The translations under genes and the position numbers were made by a program. The notes beneath the pieces were generated by a model. It ran no database searches. It was not told where the DNA came from and worked only from the letters and a program-made list of their open reading frames with translations. From Prinia subflava (taxonomy: Eukaryota > Chordata > Aves > Passeriformes > Cisticolidae), in the NCBI RefSeq assembly GCF_021018805.1, contig NC_086259.1, positions 11,747,001 through 11,811,000 on the forward strand: a stretch of DNA of 64,000 nt, given 5' to 3'. Of this stretch, positions 20,036 through 32,450 are shown one piece after another (the stretch's first letter is position 1; the number at the start of each line of letters is the position of its first letter).

Positions 20036-23000
20036 TGTCCTATAGGGACCAATCCAGCAGCCCTTGTGGAACATGCCTTTGAAATCCTTGCAAGGTTTTT
20101 CTGAATATGGAGTTCAGGAATACCACCAATTTTTTTTTTTTTTTTCTTTTAAAGGCTCCAGATGTCAGCCAATTTTAATTGATCTTGTAAGCTGTGCAAG
20201 AGCAGGAAATGAAAGCACAGTATTAGGGAGCCAAGGCAGTGAGTGAAGCCTGAGGGTTCTTCACTCACTGGGAGATGACAGTGGACACCGTGCCCGTGGG
20301 CATCAATCCAGAGTAGCTCTGGTCACTGTTTTACATCCTGGGCTGGGCGTTTGCCAGCTCCCCAGGGGTCAGTGCAGTGACCAGCAGAGCCTGAGCCCCC
20401 TGTGCTGTGCAGAGCACACAAAGCAGCAGGAGCCTGGCCCAGCACTCTGTGTGTGCTGCCCCACACACAGCCACGTCCAGAAACACTCCTGGCGTGTCCC
20501 TACCCTGCTCTGCCTCCTCCAGCAGGCTCCAGGAGGAGCAAGACGAAAAAGGAAAGCAAAGAGATGATGGAAGGAAATATGGAAGCTCAGGGAGCTGTAA
20601 AAAAAACCAAGGTAATCTTAAATTTGCTGCCTCTGGGCTACTTAAAGTGGAAAAGATGTCATGTTCAGCTAAAGCTCTCCTCAAAAAGCTACCACAGGGA
20701 CTGTCTTCCCAGAGCTCTTTCTCCGCCTACCAGAGGTAGGGGATAGTCAGGTGTCTCCTTCCTACCCTTTTCTCCCTTCTCTTCCTATCTTGCTAAAAAT
20801 TCTGGACCAAGGAATTCCTAGGACAGGACAATATCTTGCAACACTCTTGGGAGCAAGCTAATAAAATTTGTACTTCTCATTCAACTAAATACACGCATTT
20901 ATGATTCAAAGCAAAAAATCTCCCAAAGAAAACATGGGATGATTAAAATCATTATTTACAAGAGCAAACACTGAAAAAATAGTAATTCTGCTACATAGTA
21001 AAATTAACCAAATAAAAGCAATAGTTTAGCAAAGAGGTTTTTGAAAGATTTTTTAAAATTCCAAGACAAAAATCTCTTTGCAAGGGAAAACAGTTTGCAG
21101 TAGCTTCAGTAACAATCATGTACAAACTTTACTTGGAATAAGCAGAGCAGTTTAAGGTGTGCAAGGCAGAAGATAATTCTGCCCAGAGGAGCTGGGTGTG
21201 ACCAAAGCTCTTCCCTGTGACCAAAAAGCTCTCACCTATGGCCCACAGAGGAAAGCTGCTGAAGAAAACTGCATTTTTGGCAAGGCTCAGCAGGTCCTGC
21301 CAGCTCTGTCCCCTGGGGAGGAGCAGCTTGTGCTCTCTCCAGCTCGCTGCAGCATGACACAAACTCCCCTGCAGCAGGGAGGGCATTTCTCACTGGGCTC
21401 CCCCACAGGGTCATGTTGCATCACACTGAGGAGCAGAGATAGAATAAGAGGCACAAGATGAATATGTACATTTTGAAAGCCTCTGTGGGCTCAAAACACA
21501 CACAAGTCTGTGGCCAACAGTGACACTTGTCTGTTAAAACTTCAGAGGTTGTACATGACACGACCTCATCTGTGACTCTGATAGATGGCTAAAAGCTCCT
21601 TTTTTCCACAAGAACAGCCTGTGCACTTCCATTCCAGCACCTGTGTTAGTTAGAATGAAGCAAACTTTGTCCCAGAGAGCTTACTGTGCTGGAAGGTGTC
21701 CCCATGGGACACTGGTGTTAGGCTGTAGCCCAGCTGGGCACGTTCATGCTGGCTCTAATCCACCCTGTCAGAGGCCATGGCTCCAGGCCCTCAGAGATAA
21801 TAACCTTTCTCCCTTTTGCCCACGGTGCCACATTTGCATTGCAGCAGCAGTAGGCACTCTTCATCCCCAGCAGCCATCCTGTGCTACGAGCACTCTTGGA
21901 TTTGTTGCACAGACATATTTTGAACAGGAAAAGATTGCAATCGCCAGCAGGGAAGGAGAGCGCTGCCCACAGCCCTCTAATTACAAGTAAACAATTATTG
22001 TTCATCTATGTTATCAACAACTGAGTTTTGGGCATGAAATAGGAATGCCTGAATAGAAGGCAGTGCCAACAGTCTCTGTATACACACAATTACAAAGCTC
22101 TCACTAATAGCACCAATTGTTGCAGTTTCTATTTGAGGCAGAGGATTCCAGTTGTAGCCAAACCCATGCCTTAAATTCTTCTGGGATGCAAAAGATCATG
22201 TAGGGGAAGTTCTTCTGAAAGCAATACCAACACCAACAAAAACAACAATAATAAAAGTAAAGTTAATAAAAAAATGTTGGTGTGTAAAGCCATTCCCAGA
22301 ACACAGTCCACACCACCAGCACTCTCTGGGGCGAGAGCACCACAGCTCTTCAGTCAGTTCTGTCAGGACAGCCTGGCAGCCAAGCACAGTCTGATTGAAC
22401 ACAAAAGGAAAAGCATTTCCCCTTCCCCGGGTTCTGCCTGGTGGCAGGTAGGGAGCTGCCTGCTCTGCAGGTCTCAATTGCTCTCTCTGGCAGCGCAGCC
22501 CCAGAGGCACACAGGGAGTTCCAGGCGACAGCCAAATTCCAGGCGTGCGTGGCACACGCAGCCAAGTTCTACCAACCATCCTTAATGGGAGTGCTGCCCC
22601 TCAAAATGACTTAATTCAAGTCTGGTGTTACAAACAGGTAATACCTCCCTGCTGGAGCACTACAGCTTTTCTAACCTGGCTGCTTTCTTCACAAGAATAG
22701 AGACTCAAAAGCACATTTTGGGCTCGATGGACAGCTGGAGGTGGTAGTGGCAACACCACAAGCATCACAGGGACCAGGAGGGAACAGAGCACCATGAGAA
22801 TAAATTCAATTTTGCATTTTCAAGGCACAGCATTCAACATGCAGACATGTTTTGAAAGAAAGCAAAACAGAACAGGTCTATTACACTCATTTAGGCAGAG
22901 CAGTAATCACCATCTCCCAGCCATTTGGAAGGGAAAGTGAGGTTTCATTTTTCAAAGAGCTCTAATTCCTACTAACCTCTGAGGGCTGTGGTCTCAGGTA

Positions 23001-25230
23001 CAGTTCTCCACCCATTGGTACCTCACATGAGAGGATAATTTTACCTTTTTAAAAACTTACTGGATGCTTACTGGATGCTTATTACAAGAAAAACAAGTAA
23101 CAGCTATAAGGAAGCAGCCTATAACTTTACCTGTCAATAATTAACTTTATCAGAACCTAAGCACAGAATATACATTTCAGAGAACTCAAAAATATGCATT
23201 CACTAAAATGACCACAATGATTTCTTTAAGATAGTCCACTATGGATTGTGTTACCTATTTTGTCAGGACTCCAAACTTTCAGCGAGGTTCTTATTTTAAA
23301 AAAAAAAAAACCCTTTTCTAAAGCTCCCATCCAGTCACAGAAATAAAGGTATCAAAGAGCTGCATGCTATTTTCACTTGTTCTCCCTTCCTTCAATAATA
23401 TTTCTATGATCCAACTCCATCTGCATAATGGATTTACAGCTATTTGTTGCCAACATGGTAAAAGAACTTCTTCATATAAACTGCTTCATGTAACCAGTGT
23501 GAGTGAATGGCCTGGTGAGGCACAGGGCTGTAAGGGATGGGCAAATTGTCAGCCAAAGGTCTTGTCTGCTAATTATGTGCCCCAATTCCTTATAGTCCCT
23601 CCCATCCAGCACTGATTAACCCAGATCTTTTTTGCAAGCTAATTAGATAATTATTAATGTATTAATAATATCAATATTATCAATAATAGATTAAGTATCA
23701 TAATATACACATACATATTATCAAGACTATAATTCTGTAGAGTTCTAATTCTTATTAGACTTTTTTCCCAACTAGTTCTTGCATGCCTCAGGTAGAATTC
23801 AAGTTTGGTGTGCCAGAATAGTGGAAGAGGGTCTGGGATATGTTGTCCTAGGGACAGCAGTGCAGTTTATTGCTTCTTGAAAAAGGAGTGGGATGAAAAG
23901 CTGCATTTAATCAACTTTCAAAGAAAGCCAAAAATCAAATTTCTTTAAGATTAGTATCAAATACTTGGATTCTTTCCTCCTAGGGTAAGAAAGTGTCCAG
24001 TGGAGAAAATTTTCTGGAGAAAAATAGAAAATTTTGAGGCAAAATCAGATGATGAATTTAAATGTCTTCTGTCGATCCAGTGCTTAAGCAAGGAGTGGAC
24101 TGGGTCTGTAGAGGGTTTGTGTGAGGTCAGACAGGGGCTCCTGCCAGACCCCTCCAGAGGAGCCAGTTCCTTCTCTGGCCTTTGCAGGAAACAGCACAGG
24201 AGGACTCTTGCTGAGACAGAAATCCATCACTGCATCCACTGGTGGGTAAAGAGGGAAAACCCCCGTTAAAGCACAGGATCTGCTTCAGACAGGTAGAACT
24301 GAGACTCTGCTGAAGAGCAAAAGGAAAAATTATTAGCAAATGAGGCTGAGGGCACTGGGATAGTATTACACAGATCTCAACACACACTCGTGAGCATGCC
24401 CAGCCCCAGAAACAGCCCAGCTCTCCACCAGCTGTATTTGACACTCAAATGTGGAACCTAAAGCTGTCTGGGTGGTTTTAATATATCCTCTCAGTGTTAG
24501 TGCATAATGCATTTTTAATGGGGGGCAGCGCTGCAGGGGCAGAGGAAAGTGGTGCCACCAGGTTTTTCCTAGAACTCTCCCTCTTTCCTAGAACTCCTCC
24601 AGCTCCAGGGTAAAGGCGTTGTGCATGGTATTACCAGAAAAATCACAAAATGCTATTTGAACTTTCACATTTTGATGCCATGCAAAACTGGGTCACCAAA
24701 CTCCTTCTTGCATTCAGAGGGCAACATTTATAGTGACAGAGAAGAGGGTTTAAGGAGATGTGGACATTTTGATACTGCACATACGTGTGCAAAGTGAAGT
24801 ACAAAAAATCCCTCGGGAAAGTGTTGAGAGAAGAAAAGGTGAAAAGCAGTTAACATGCAATCAAGTTGGTAATTGCAGGAAAATCACTGGATGATTCTAC
24901 AGAGGCTCCATTTTCACACATTTATGGCTGTGTCAGTGCCCCTGGCCCGGATGACACCCTGCATTGCACTGCCCCCTCAGCATCCCCCCACAGGCAGGAA
25001 TCACTCGGGGCCAACAGCCCAGCTTTTACACTGCAGCTATTTCCACAGTGCCTTGCTTCCCTCAAATAAAGATTATCCTTTTCCACACCTGACCAGTTCT
25101 ACAGACTGTCCAGGTCTCCTGGCTGAACATTTTTCTTAAGACTCTTGAGGACAGACTTTCTGTGACTCCCATCAACTCAAACACGTCCTAGATTTGACCA
25201 GCATTAAAAATGGAGATTACATGACTTGAA

Positions 25231-25290
<60 letters not shown>

Positions 25291-28200
25291 GTATGTTTGT
25301 CACACCAAGTGTAGCTGCTCATCAACCCTCATCATTTGGATACACTCCATGGTATTTTTATTGCAATTGGGAAACTCACTGTTATGCAGGGCATAAATAC
25401 CTCGAGCTGTTTTGTTTGTAGGTGTGTTTTGGTTTCTTTGTTTGCTTAATCATGAGTGGCTTCTAAACATTCTTTACTCAAACTTTCTGTAAGTGCTCAA
25501 GCTGGGACAATTTGATCACCTGGCTGTTTGCAGGCAGTGGACAATTAGGCACAAACAAGAGGGAGACAAGTCAGTTATATTTTTTTGAATAGTTGCAACC
25601 AGATTATCCCATTGATTATTTATCTTTAGTCACCCTACCACTACCCCTACCTATTTTTATTTATGCAGTTTATTATTTCATTCTAGTCTTCTGAAGCTTT
25701 GCAGTAAAAATGAAGCAAATATAACTTTCTATTTAATCAATACATTCAGTGGTTATTTGATAATTTCCTTTGGCAATATCACACATATTCAATCAAAGAG
25801 CTACAAGAAAGGGGATGGCACTTCTTGTTTGGAAATAAAGAGCCATGTTGCACATTTAAAAAAATTCGTAATGAAACCTTCATTATAGAGACATATATCT
25901 CACCATCCATCATCTCCAAATGCGCAGGCTTGGAAATGAAAACCTGCCTGTGTTTAATTTGATGGGCTGAGCATTCAGCATCCCCCTCCTGCCGGGGAGA
26001 GGGGAGTGGCATTTATTTATTCACATCTGAAAATAGACAGGTAAATTTTGGAGCATCATCTGACCTCAAAATCCTGGAACCACTTATTTGAAAACAGCCC
26101 CAAAGCACGCGTCCTCATTTCCCATCTCACCAAGGGTTCCATTGTTTGCTCCCATTCATGGCAGGGGCTTTGCCCTGTGCTCCCCTCCCAAGCTGTGCAA
26201 CATCTGCTGGGGGGGTTATTTCCTTTTTTATTTATTTATTTCCTCAGTTTTGTTTCTAATCTCTGTTTCTTTGTGGTTTCCTGGAGTCATCCTGACAAAG
26301 CCACATATTCTGTTCCTGTCCTTTATAGCACTGGAGGGCACTGCAGAACACATGAAATTTGTTTCTAATTTTACATCTGCCAAAAAACATTCCTGGGTTA
26401 CAAATACACGTCAGCAGGACTGGTAGAGCCCATCCTGCTAACACCACAAGACAAACAAGCCAAAAGGAAGTAAAGACACAAATACAGCACAAATATTTTT
26501 ACACTTCTTTCAGCTTGTGAAGCCTTTTTCCCACCTTCTCCCACATTTCACTCAAGTTAAGCATTTTGGTATTACATATTTATCTATTTATATTTAGAAA
26601 ATAACTACAATACAAGAAGATGAGAAGCAACAATTCATGTTTTCCTCTTCTGCAAGTCCCATACATAGGGAGAAGGCTGGAAACACCTTCAGGCAGAGTC
26701 ATGTGGAGGATGGCTCTCTCCCCAACACATGACTGAAACACTGAATATTTCAAGCAACTGGCCAAAATCCTGGTGCTCCAAAACCAGTTTAAACTCAAAG
26801 ACTGATCACAGCTACATTGCTGCCATTTTCATCTCACCATCACAGCTTTCTAAATAATATTCTAGCTGAATTATCTTCAGCGCTGTAATCATGGCAGAGT
26901 CCTGAGGCAGCCTCCAAGGAAGGGAGGGCAGCACCCCAGCCCATGGCAGGGCCCGTGAGGGGTGGGCAGCCCCACAGGCACTGCCCCCTGATCCCTGCCA
27001 CGGGCTGCAGGCTCAGGCTGTGCTCTGGGGATGATGCACTGCAGTTTCACCTACACGTAAGCAGCAGCTCCCAGTCTGCCTCAGAATTGACGGCTGCAAA
27101 TGTCAGCAGACCAAGGAACACAAGTCCAGGTTTATTTTCATTAGCAGCAGCACACTGTCGTGGTATTTCAGTGCTCTGCAAGCACTAATTAAAGACCTTG
27201 CCATAAGGAGCCTGAGAGAAAGTTTCAGAGCTGCATCCAGCTCTGCAGCCTGGGTCTATCAGAGTAAATGTAACAGCACAGACATCCCAGCACTTCCTAC
27301 AAGCCATGGAGGGGACTCTTGCATTGTCCCACTTGCAGAATGTTTCACTGGACGAGAAGATTCAGCTCCTGATGGAGAATCCCATACCTGTCTGGCAGTG
27401 CTCACTGTGCAGTGGTGCTTTAGGGAGCCAGGCTGCACCCAGAGGGAGAACAGGTCAGATGCTCATGGATCTCATAACTCAGCAGTTCTCTCCTCCTGAT
27501 CAACAAAACTCACATCACAAAGTTAGACTCAGTTACTTCCACTAAAACCCGCTGGGCAAAACTTAGCCTGAACTACAGAAAATTCATCAACTTGTGCACT
27601 ATTCTCATTTAAAACTTCTGCCATTCCCACAAAATGTCCCTGGACAGCACTCTATGTGATCCAACATCTCCATTAAGGAGATGTCTGAAGATCGTGCTGC
27701 TTTGCAGATTGCATTACAGAAATTTTACAGGGCTGAACTGAAAAACCCAACTTTTTCAGTTGTGTTTGGCCCTTCATGGTCAAACTTCCCCAATGATCTC
27801 TCTTGGTGAGAAATTTCAGCCCTGCAGGCTCACTAGAGACTAATCTGACTGTGTCCACACAGGCACAGCCTATCTGCCCTGTACTAACGTCTGTTCCAAT
27901 ATGGATTAGGGACTAATAAACTGAATGGTTCTGCAAATCTTCCTGGCCTTTACTTTTTAGCTGTTATAAGAGTCATATTTCCTAAAAGGAGAAACATATG
28001 GCTTGTATCTATCCAGCATAAGATGATCACAGACTCTGCTGCTGAAATGTACTTGGAGAGAAATAAAGCCATCTATAGAGGAACTGTGAGAAGATTCAAT
28101 TTTTGTATGGGGGGGTTCTCCTGTCTGGAGTGAAAAATATTAAAAGGGAAAAAATTGAAAAGAGTTTGTTTAAATAAGCTGACCCTAAACATTCCCTCTT

Positions 28201-29800
28201 TTTGGCTTTACATCCCTTTCAAAACATTTTCATTGAACTTGTAAGATTCAGAAGTTAAAATGTTATTTCAAAATTCCTTGTTTTGAAAAGACTTCAGACT
28301 TTTGGGAAAAGGAATGTTTTTGCTTGAAACCATTCCATACATTTCACTAAAATAATTTCTCTCTCTTCCTTCAGCCACCTTCAGAATTTTCAGTTATTTT
28401 ACACAGTGTTTACTATAAGTACTTGTGGAAAAAAAACCAACTAAAAACCCACAACCAAGTCTAGCTCTAGTCTCCACAAGACAATTTTTAAATAGATGCA
28501 AATAGCACGACTTAATTTTTAATAGTAACTACCCACTATATTCAAGGGTTCACTGCTCTAAACTTTTTATCCTACCTTTGATATAAATATATGCCATTCT
28601 GCTAACTATTCATCTCACTTTCTTATTCGTCACACAGGCATAATAATGCTGCCTGTACTTGCCTCAGTGGAGGGGATTAGTTGGTATCTGCATGGATCCT
28701 GCCCATATAAAGCACAATCATTATTGCCTGAATGGCAGTCTGTTCCACTGGCCTTGAGATGTATTGTATGCCTTCTGGCCTCAAAATTTAAAAATGCCTT
28801 CAGTATTTAAAATATTTCAATTTTTGCTACATCAGAAAGAAAACCTAGAGACAGCAGGGGAGTTAGCAGAGCAGGCAGTGCAGAAGGAGGGAGCGTCCTG
28901 AGGACACCAGCACAGACTGAGGTACACAAGGTGCTCTGTGTCTCAGGTGGTCAGTGCCAGACCACAATGCAGACAAACCAGGCTGGTCACCATTCTTCAG
29001 CTGCATTTGTCACAATGTCCAGTCCTGTCTGTTCAGAAAAAAAACAAGTGAAAGAGCCCCGAATGATGAACAAGTCACACATTTCCCCTCACACTTGTCT
29101 GCTCATCCTACATTTGCCTTTGCTTCCCTACAAATTTTCTTACAAATTATTTATATATATATATGTTAATAACATGTAAGTTATCCCAGTATGTACTTTT
29201 ACATTTGCAGTGGGAGTTCCAGCCTGAATTCTGGATGCCCAGCTTTTTGTCAGTTAATTGCAGGAGTGAGATGTGAAATATATATATATTTTATTGATAA
29301 AGATAAACATGATTTGTAAGATGAGTCAAATTAACAATCGATTACACACTAATGGGCTCTAATCGATACATTAATTTAACTAAAAGGAGGGGAACAAGAG
29401 GAAAGGTAGAAGAGTAATTTAGAATAGCAGGACTGTTCTGCTGGTTTAAAAAAAAAACCAGCATATAAAATAAAACTGAGCCACCTTTTGTGGAAGAATG
29501 CAATATCCTCTCTCTCGTTCTCTCACCTTGTTTCTCTGTATGATGTGGCGTGTGTTTATTAAAGAATAAAAGAGCAATTATTACATTTCCAGCAGATTGC
29601 AGGGCTGAGCTGGCAGTACAGCAGTGTCAGCCTGCTCCCTAGTGTTGCTGGAGGTGTGCAGCATCCGGCCACACTGCCAGCTGCACCCGCTTAGAACACA
29701 GCCCAAACCCCGAGGAGTTTCCTTGCTATCTTCTGGGTGGTAAGGAAATCTCAATTATGCACACAAGGGATGTGGTTAGGGGAAAAAAAAAAGGAGAAAG
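20036..29800. other. Gene-free intergenic stretch with simple repeats
   Basis: No gene or identifiable transposon is seen. A T-run lies at 20130-20145 and a compound TG/TA/TATG microsatellite at 25231-25296. An 11-bp duplication (TTACTGGATGC) lies near 23058-23079. AT-rich TAAT/ATTA clusters occur at about 23640-23720. An octamer word ATGCAAAT is at 28496-28503. Confidence 0.6.
25231..25296. repeat. Compound microsatellite (TG)n(TA)n(TATG)n
   Basis: The tract is (GT)5 at 25231-25240, then about 19 AT units, then TATG repeats ending near 25296. It is likely length-polymorphic. Confidence 0.95.
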
Positions 29801-29809
29801 AATGTTTAA

Positions 29810-29965
29810 ATTGTATACGTAAACTGTTTTGTTTTACAAGCTGGAGTAAATCAGCACATTTGTAGGCCATATTTATCTGATCCACTCAATAATAACCTCT
29901 CTCAATGAACACTATTGATGTGGCATTTATGCCATTGCTGAACATAACCAATCCCTTAAATTCAA
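29810..29965. promoter_or_regulatory. Short candidate regulatory block
   Basis: It contains GCCATATTTATCTGAT near 29868, the mixed-composition CACTATTGATGTGG, and TTCAAATAAAGC near 29960. It resembles other desert elements but lacks a diagnostic motif, so confidence is low. Confidence 0.2.
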
Positions 29966-30627
29966 ATAAAGCATTAGTGAAAAAATAAGAATTTTTGCTT
30001 CTGGGCAAGTCACTAGCGCACAAATTTCTTCCATGTTGCTGTCAGGAACTGAGGTGGGAAAATATGCCAGGAAAGGAAATAAAGGCAGAATTCCTCCTGC
30101 TCTCTCTGCCTTACAAATTCAGTCCTCATTTACAGCCCCATACAATTAATAGAGGTGTCATGGCCTAAAAACAAACCAACCAAATTCCCTCCCAAAGGGA
30201 CCAGGACAGGGAGCCAGTCCTTTTAGCAGCAGTGTCCCAAGGCACAGCCCTGCAGGTGATGCTGAGGGGGCTCCCAGGGCCCTGGGGAGGCTCTGAGCTG
30301 CAGCAGGGGCTCAGGCACACAGCAGGGTTTGCTCTGCTGCCAGAGCTCAGGGCTGTGTGTTCTGCCCTTCTTACTGGTTTCACACAGGGCCTTGGTGCTC
30401 CCCAGCCCTGCTACACACACAGTGACAAGGGACAGGGTCACCACTTCGTGCCAAGTCATTCCAAGAGAATCCAAACACGAGCAATGGAGCTGTTACAGCA
30501 GCACAGAGAGGAGCCATCTCCTGCAGAAACTTAGAGGGAAAAGACAGCAGGTTACACGCTGTGTTTTGGTAGGGAAAGCACTTTCAAGGCACATCTCTGA
30601 AAAAGATACTGAGCTCCCTTACACAAT

Positions 30628-30667
30628 GTAAATCAGGAGAAATGCCAGTGGATCTACTCCTGTTTAC
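30628..30667. repeat. Imperfect inverted repeat, possible ancient interspersed repeat
   Basis: GTAAATCAGGAG at 30628-30639 pairs with CTCCTGTTTAC at 30657-30667 with one bulged base. Similar words (CCAGTGTAAATCA) recur at about 32174-32187. The palindromic form recalls old amniote interspersed repeats, but I cannot name the family. Confidence 0.45.
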
Positions 30668-32417
30668 CAGCACTGGAACCTCCTGTCAGGACTTCAGCAC
30701 AATCTCAGTAACACAACGTATTCTCCACAGGCTTGCAGATTAGCAAACAAGACTGGATCAGAAGAGCCCTTCAGTCCCTTTGAAATTTATTTCACTGATT
30801 CACTGAAATGTCTTCTTTTGAATACAGTCAACAGCAGCCTTAAAGAAAAGATCATCAGGCCTCTAGAAAAAGCATTTTGTGAGCTTGAGGGAAAGGCATG
30901 GGTGTGGGTTCCAGGCCAGCAAAGCCCACTGAGAGAGCAGGGACTTCATCTCCTGCCTAGGATGCCCTCCAGAACATCCACAGCCCGTGGTGCCTCTGTG
31001 AGCAGCATTTCTCAGACCCTTCTTAAATATAAAGTTTCTGGCCAGTTGATTACCAGTGCAGAGGTGCTCAAACCAGAATGGGACTATCAAGTACAATTCA
31101 GCTGATGTCGTAGAGGAAACAGCTACAACTACATGGGTTTCATTAGATGTAATCAAATATTCAGCTAATATCCAGTGTATACCTAAAATCAACTCAGTCT
31201 TAGGAAGCTTTCTGCGATATATACGCAGCTGCTGAAAATGGATGACTTCTTTCATTAATATTTGCTTCAGAAAATATCTAATTCACTTTGGTGGTGTTTA
31301 TGTGCTTTCTACAACTGCAGCAATAAATCAGTGTGCTGGGAAGAACATTTCACAGAGAAGGGAAATCTTAGGCAGGTATTAAACAGCACTCATTCAGAAT
31401 GAACTCTGAACTTGTGAAATGAAAATTTGAAGATTTTATGAAAAAATCTACCAGTCTAGATGACGAGAGCAATATGATGATGTTAGAACTACAGATATTG
31501 AAGATACTAGTTTTGATTAGTGCAGCCACTAACTATACACAGGGAAATATTCACAGCCAGTTTCTAAACAGAATAATCTAAAATAATTTTGCTCTGCAGT
31601 AAGAACTGTCCCAATATACACATAGACCATTTTTATTAATCTCAATTTTTTGTTGACAATAGGTGATCAAATACACAAATTAAAATTATCTGGTGGTTTA
31701 GCTTAAAATAATTTCTCTTGTTAATAAGTTTAAGTTGTTATAAAGGGTGCTGAAACCCACATAGACTTAAAACCTTGCAGGCAAAACAGCCTCTGCTGTC
31801 ATCAGGTTTACAGTAGCTCAGCCTCTGGCTGTGCTGGGTAATACCCTGCCTCACTCCAGCTCTGCTCTCTGGGCACATTTTACATACTTTTCATAACTAA
31901 AAATACAAGTTTTATAAGCAGAAGCCTCTTGTTTTGTTTGTTTTACTGCTAGACTTATGGAGCATTATTTTGATTTCTCTGGCACTGGATAAACCTTATT
32001 GATGTCAGTGAACTCTGAACCTGTAGTTCTGAGTATTTTCAAAATAATCTCTCTGGAAAGTGAGACCAGGCTAGGATCGAGCAGAACACTGCAGCACAAA
32101 CCTGATGTGTTTATTGAAACCATCTCCAATTAGCAGGAGAAAACATTTACAGTCTGCTGTTTGAAAACAATTTACCAGTGTAAATCAAAGAGAATTAACT
32201 CCTTCTTGAATACTATTTTATTTACTAATGTGCATTTAGACTAATAGTGAATGCATTAAGCTTTTTTTAAACTTACTCAAAAGTCTGTCTTCACAACAGC
32301 CCAGCCCTAACAAGCAGTTCAAACTCTGGCAGCAGCCATGGTTTTAAGAAAACACCACACACAGTGCCTGAAACCCCCCAGGTTTGTTTTCAGATAGGGA
32401 AGGCCAAAAGCAGCCTT

Positions 32418-32450
32418 ATAAATATATATATATATAGATGTATATATATA
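32418..32450. repeat. Interrupted (TA)n microsatellite
   Basis: Two TA tracts are separated by GATG. Confidence 0.9.

Noticed and set aside
25233..25421. Open frame beginning in the TA microsatellite
   Set aside because: The frame's N-terminus is translated dinucleotide repeat. No coding evidence exists.
12630..28503. Perfect octamer words at 12630, 21832 and 28496 as POU sites
   Set aside because: About two perfect 8-mers on either strand are expected by chance in 64 kb, and more in AT-rich DNA. These three lack a supporting motif cluster.
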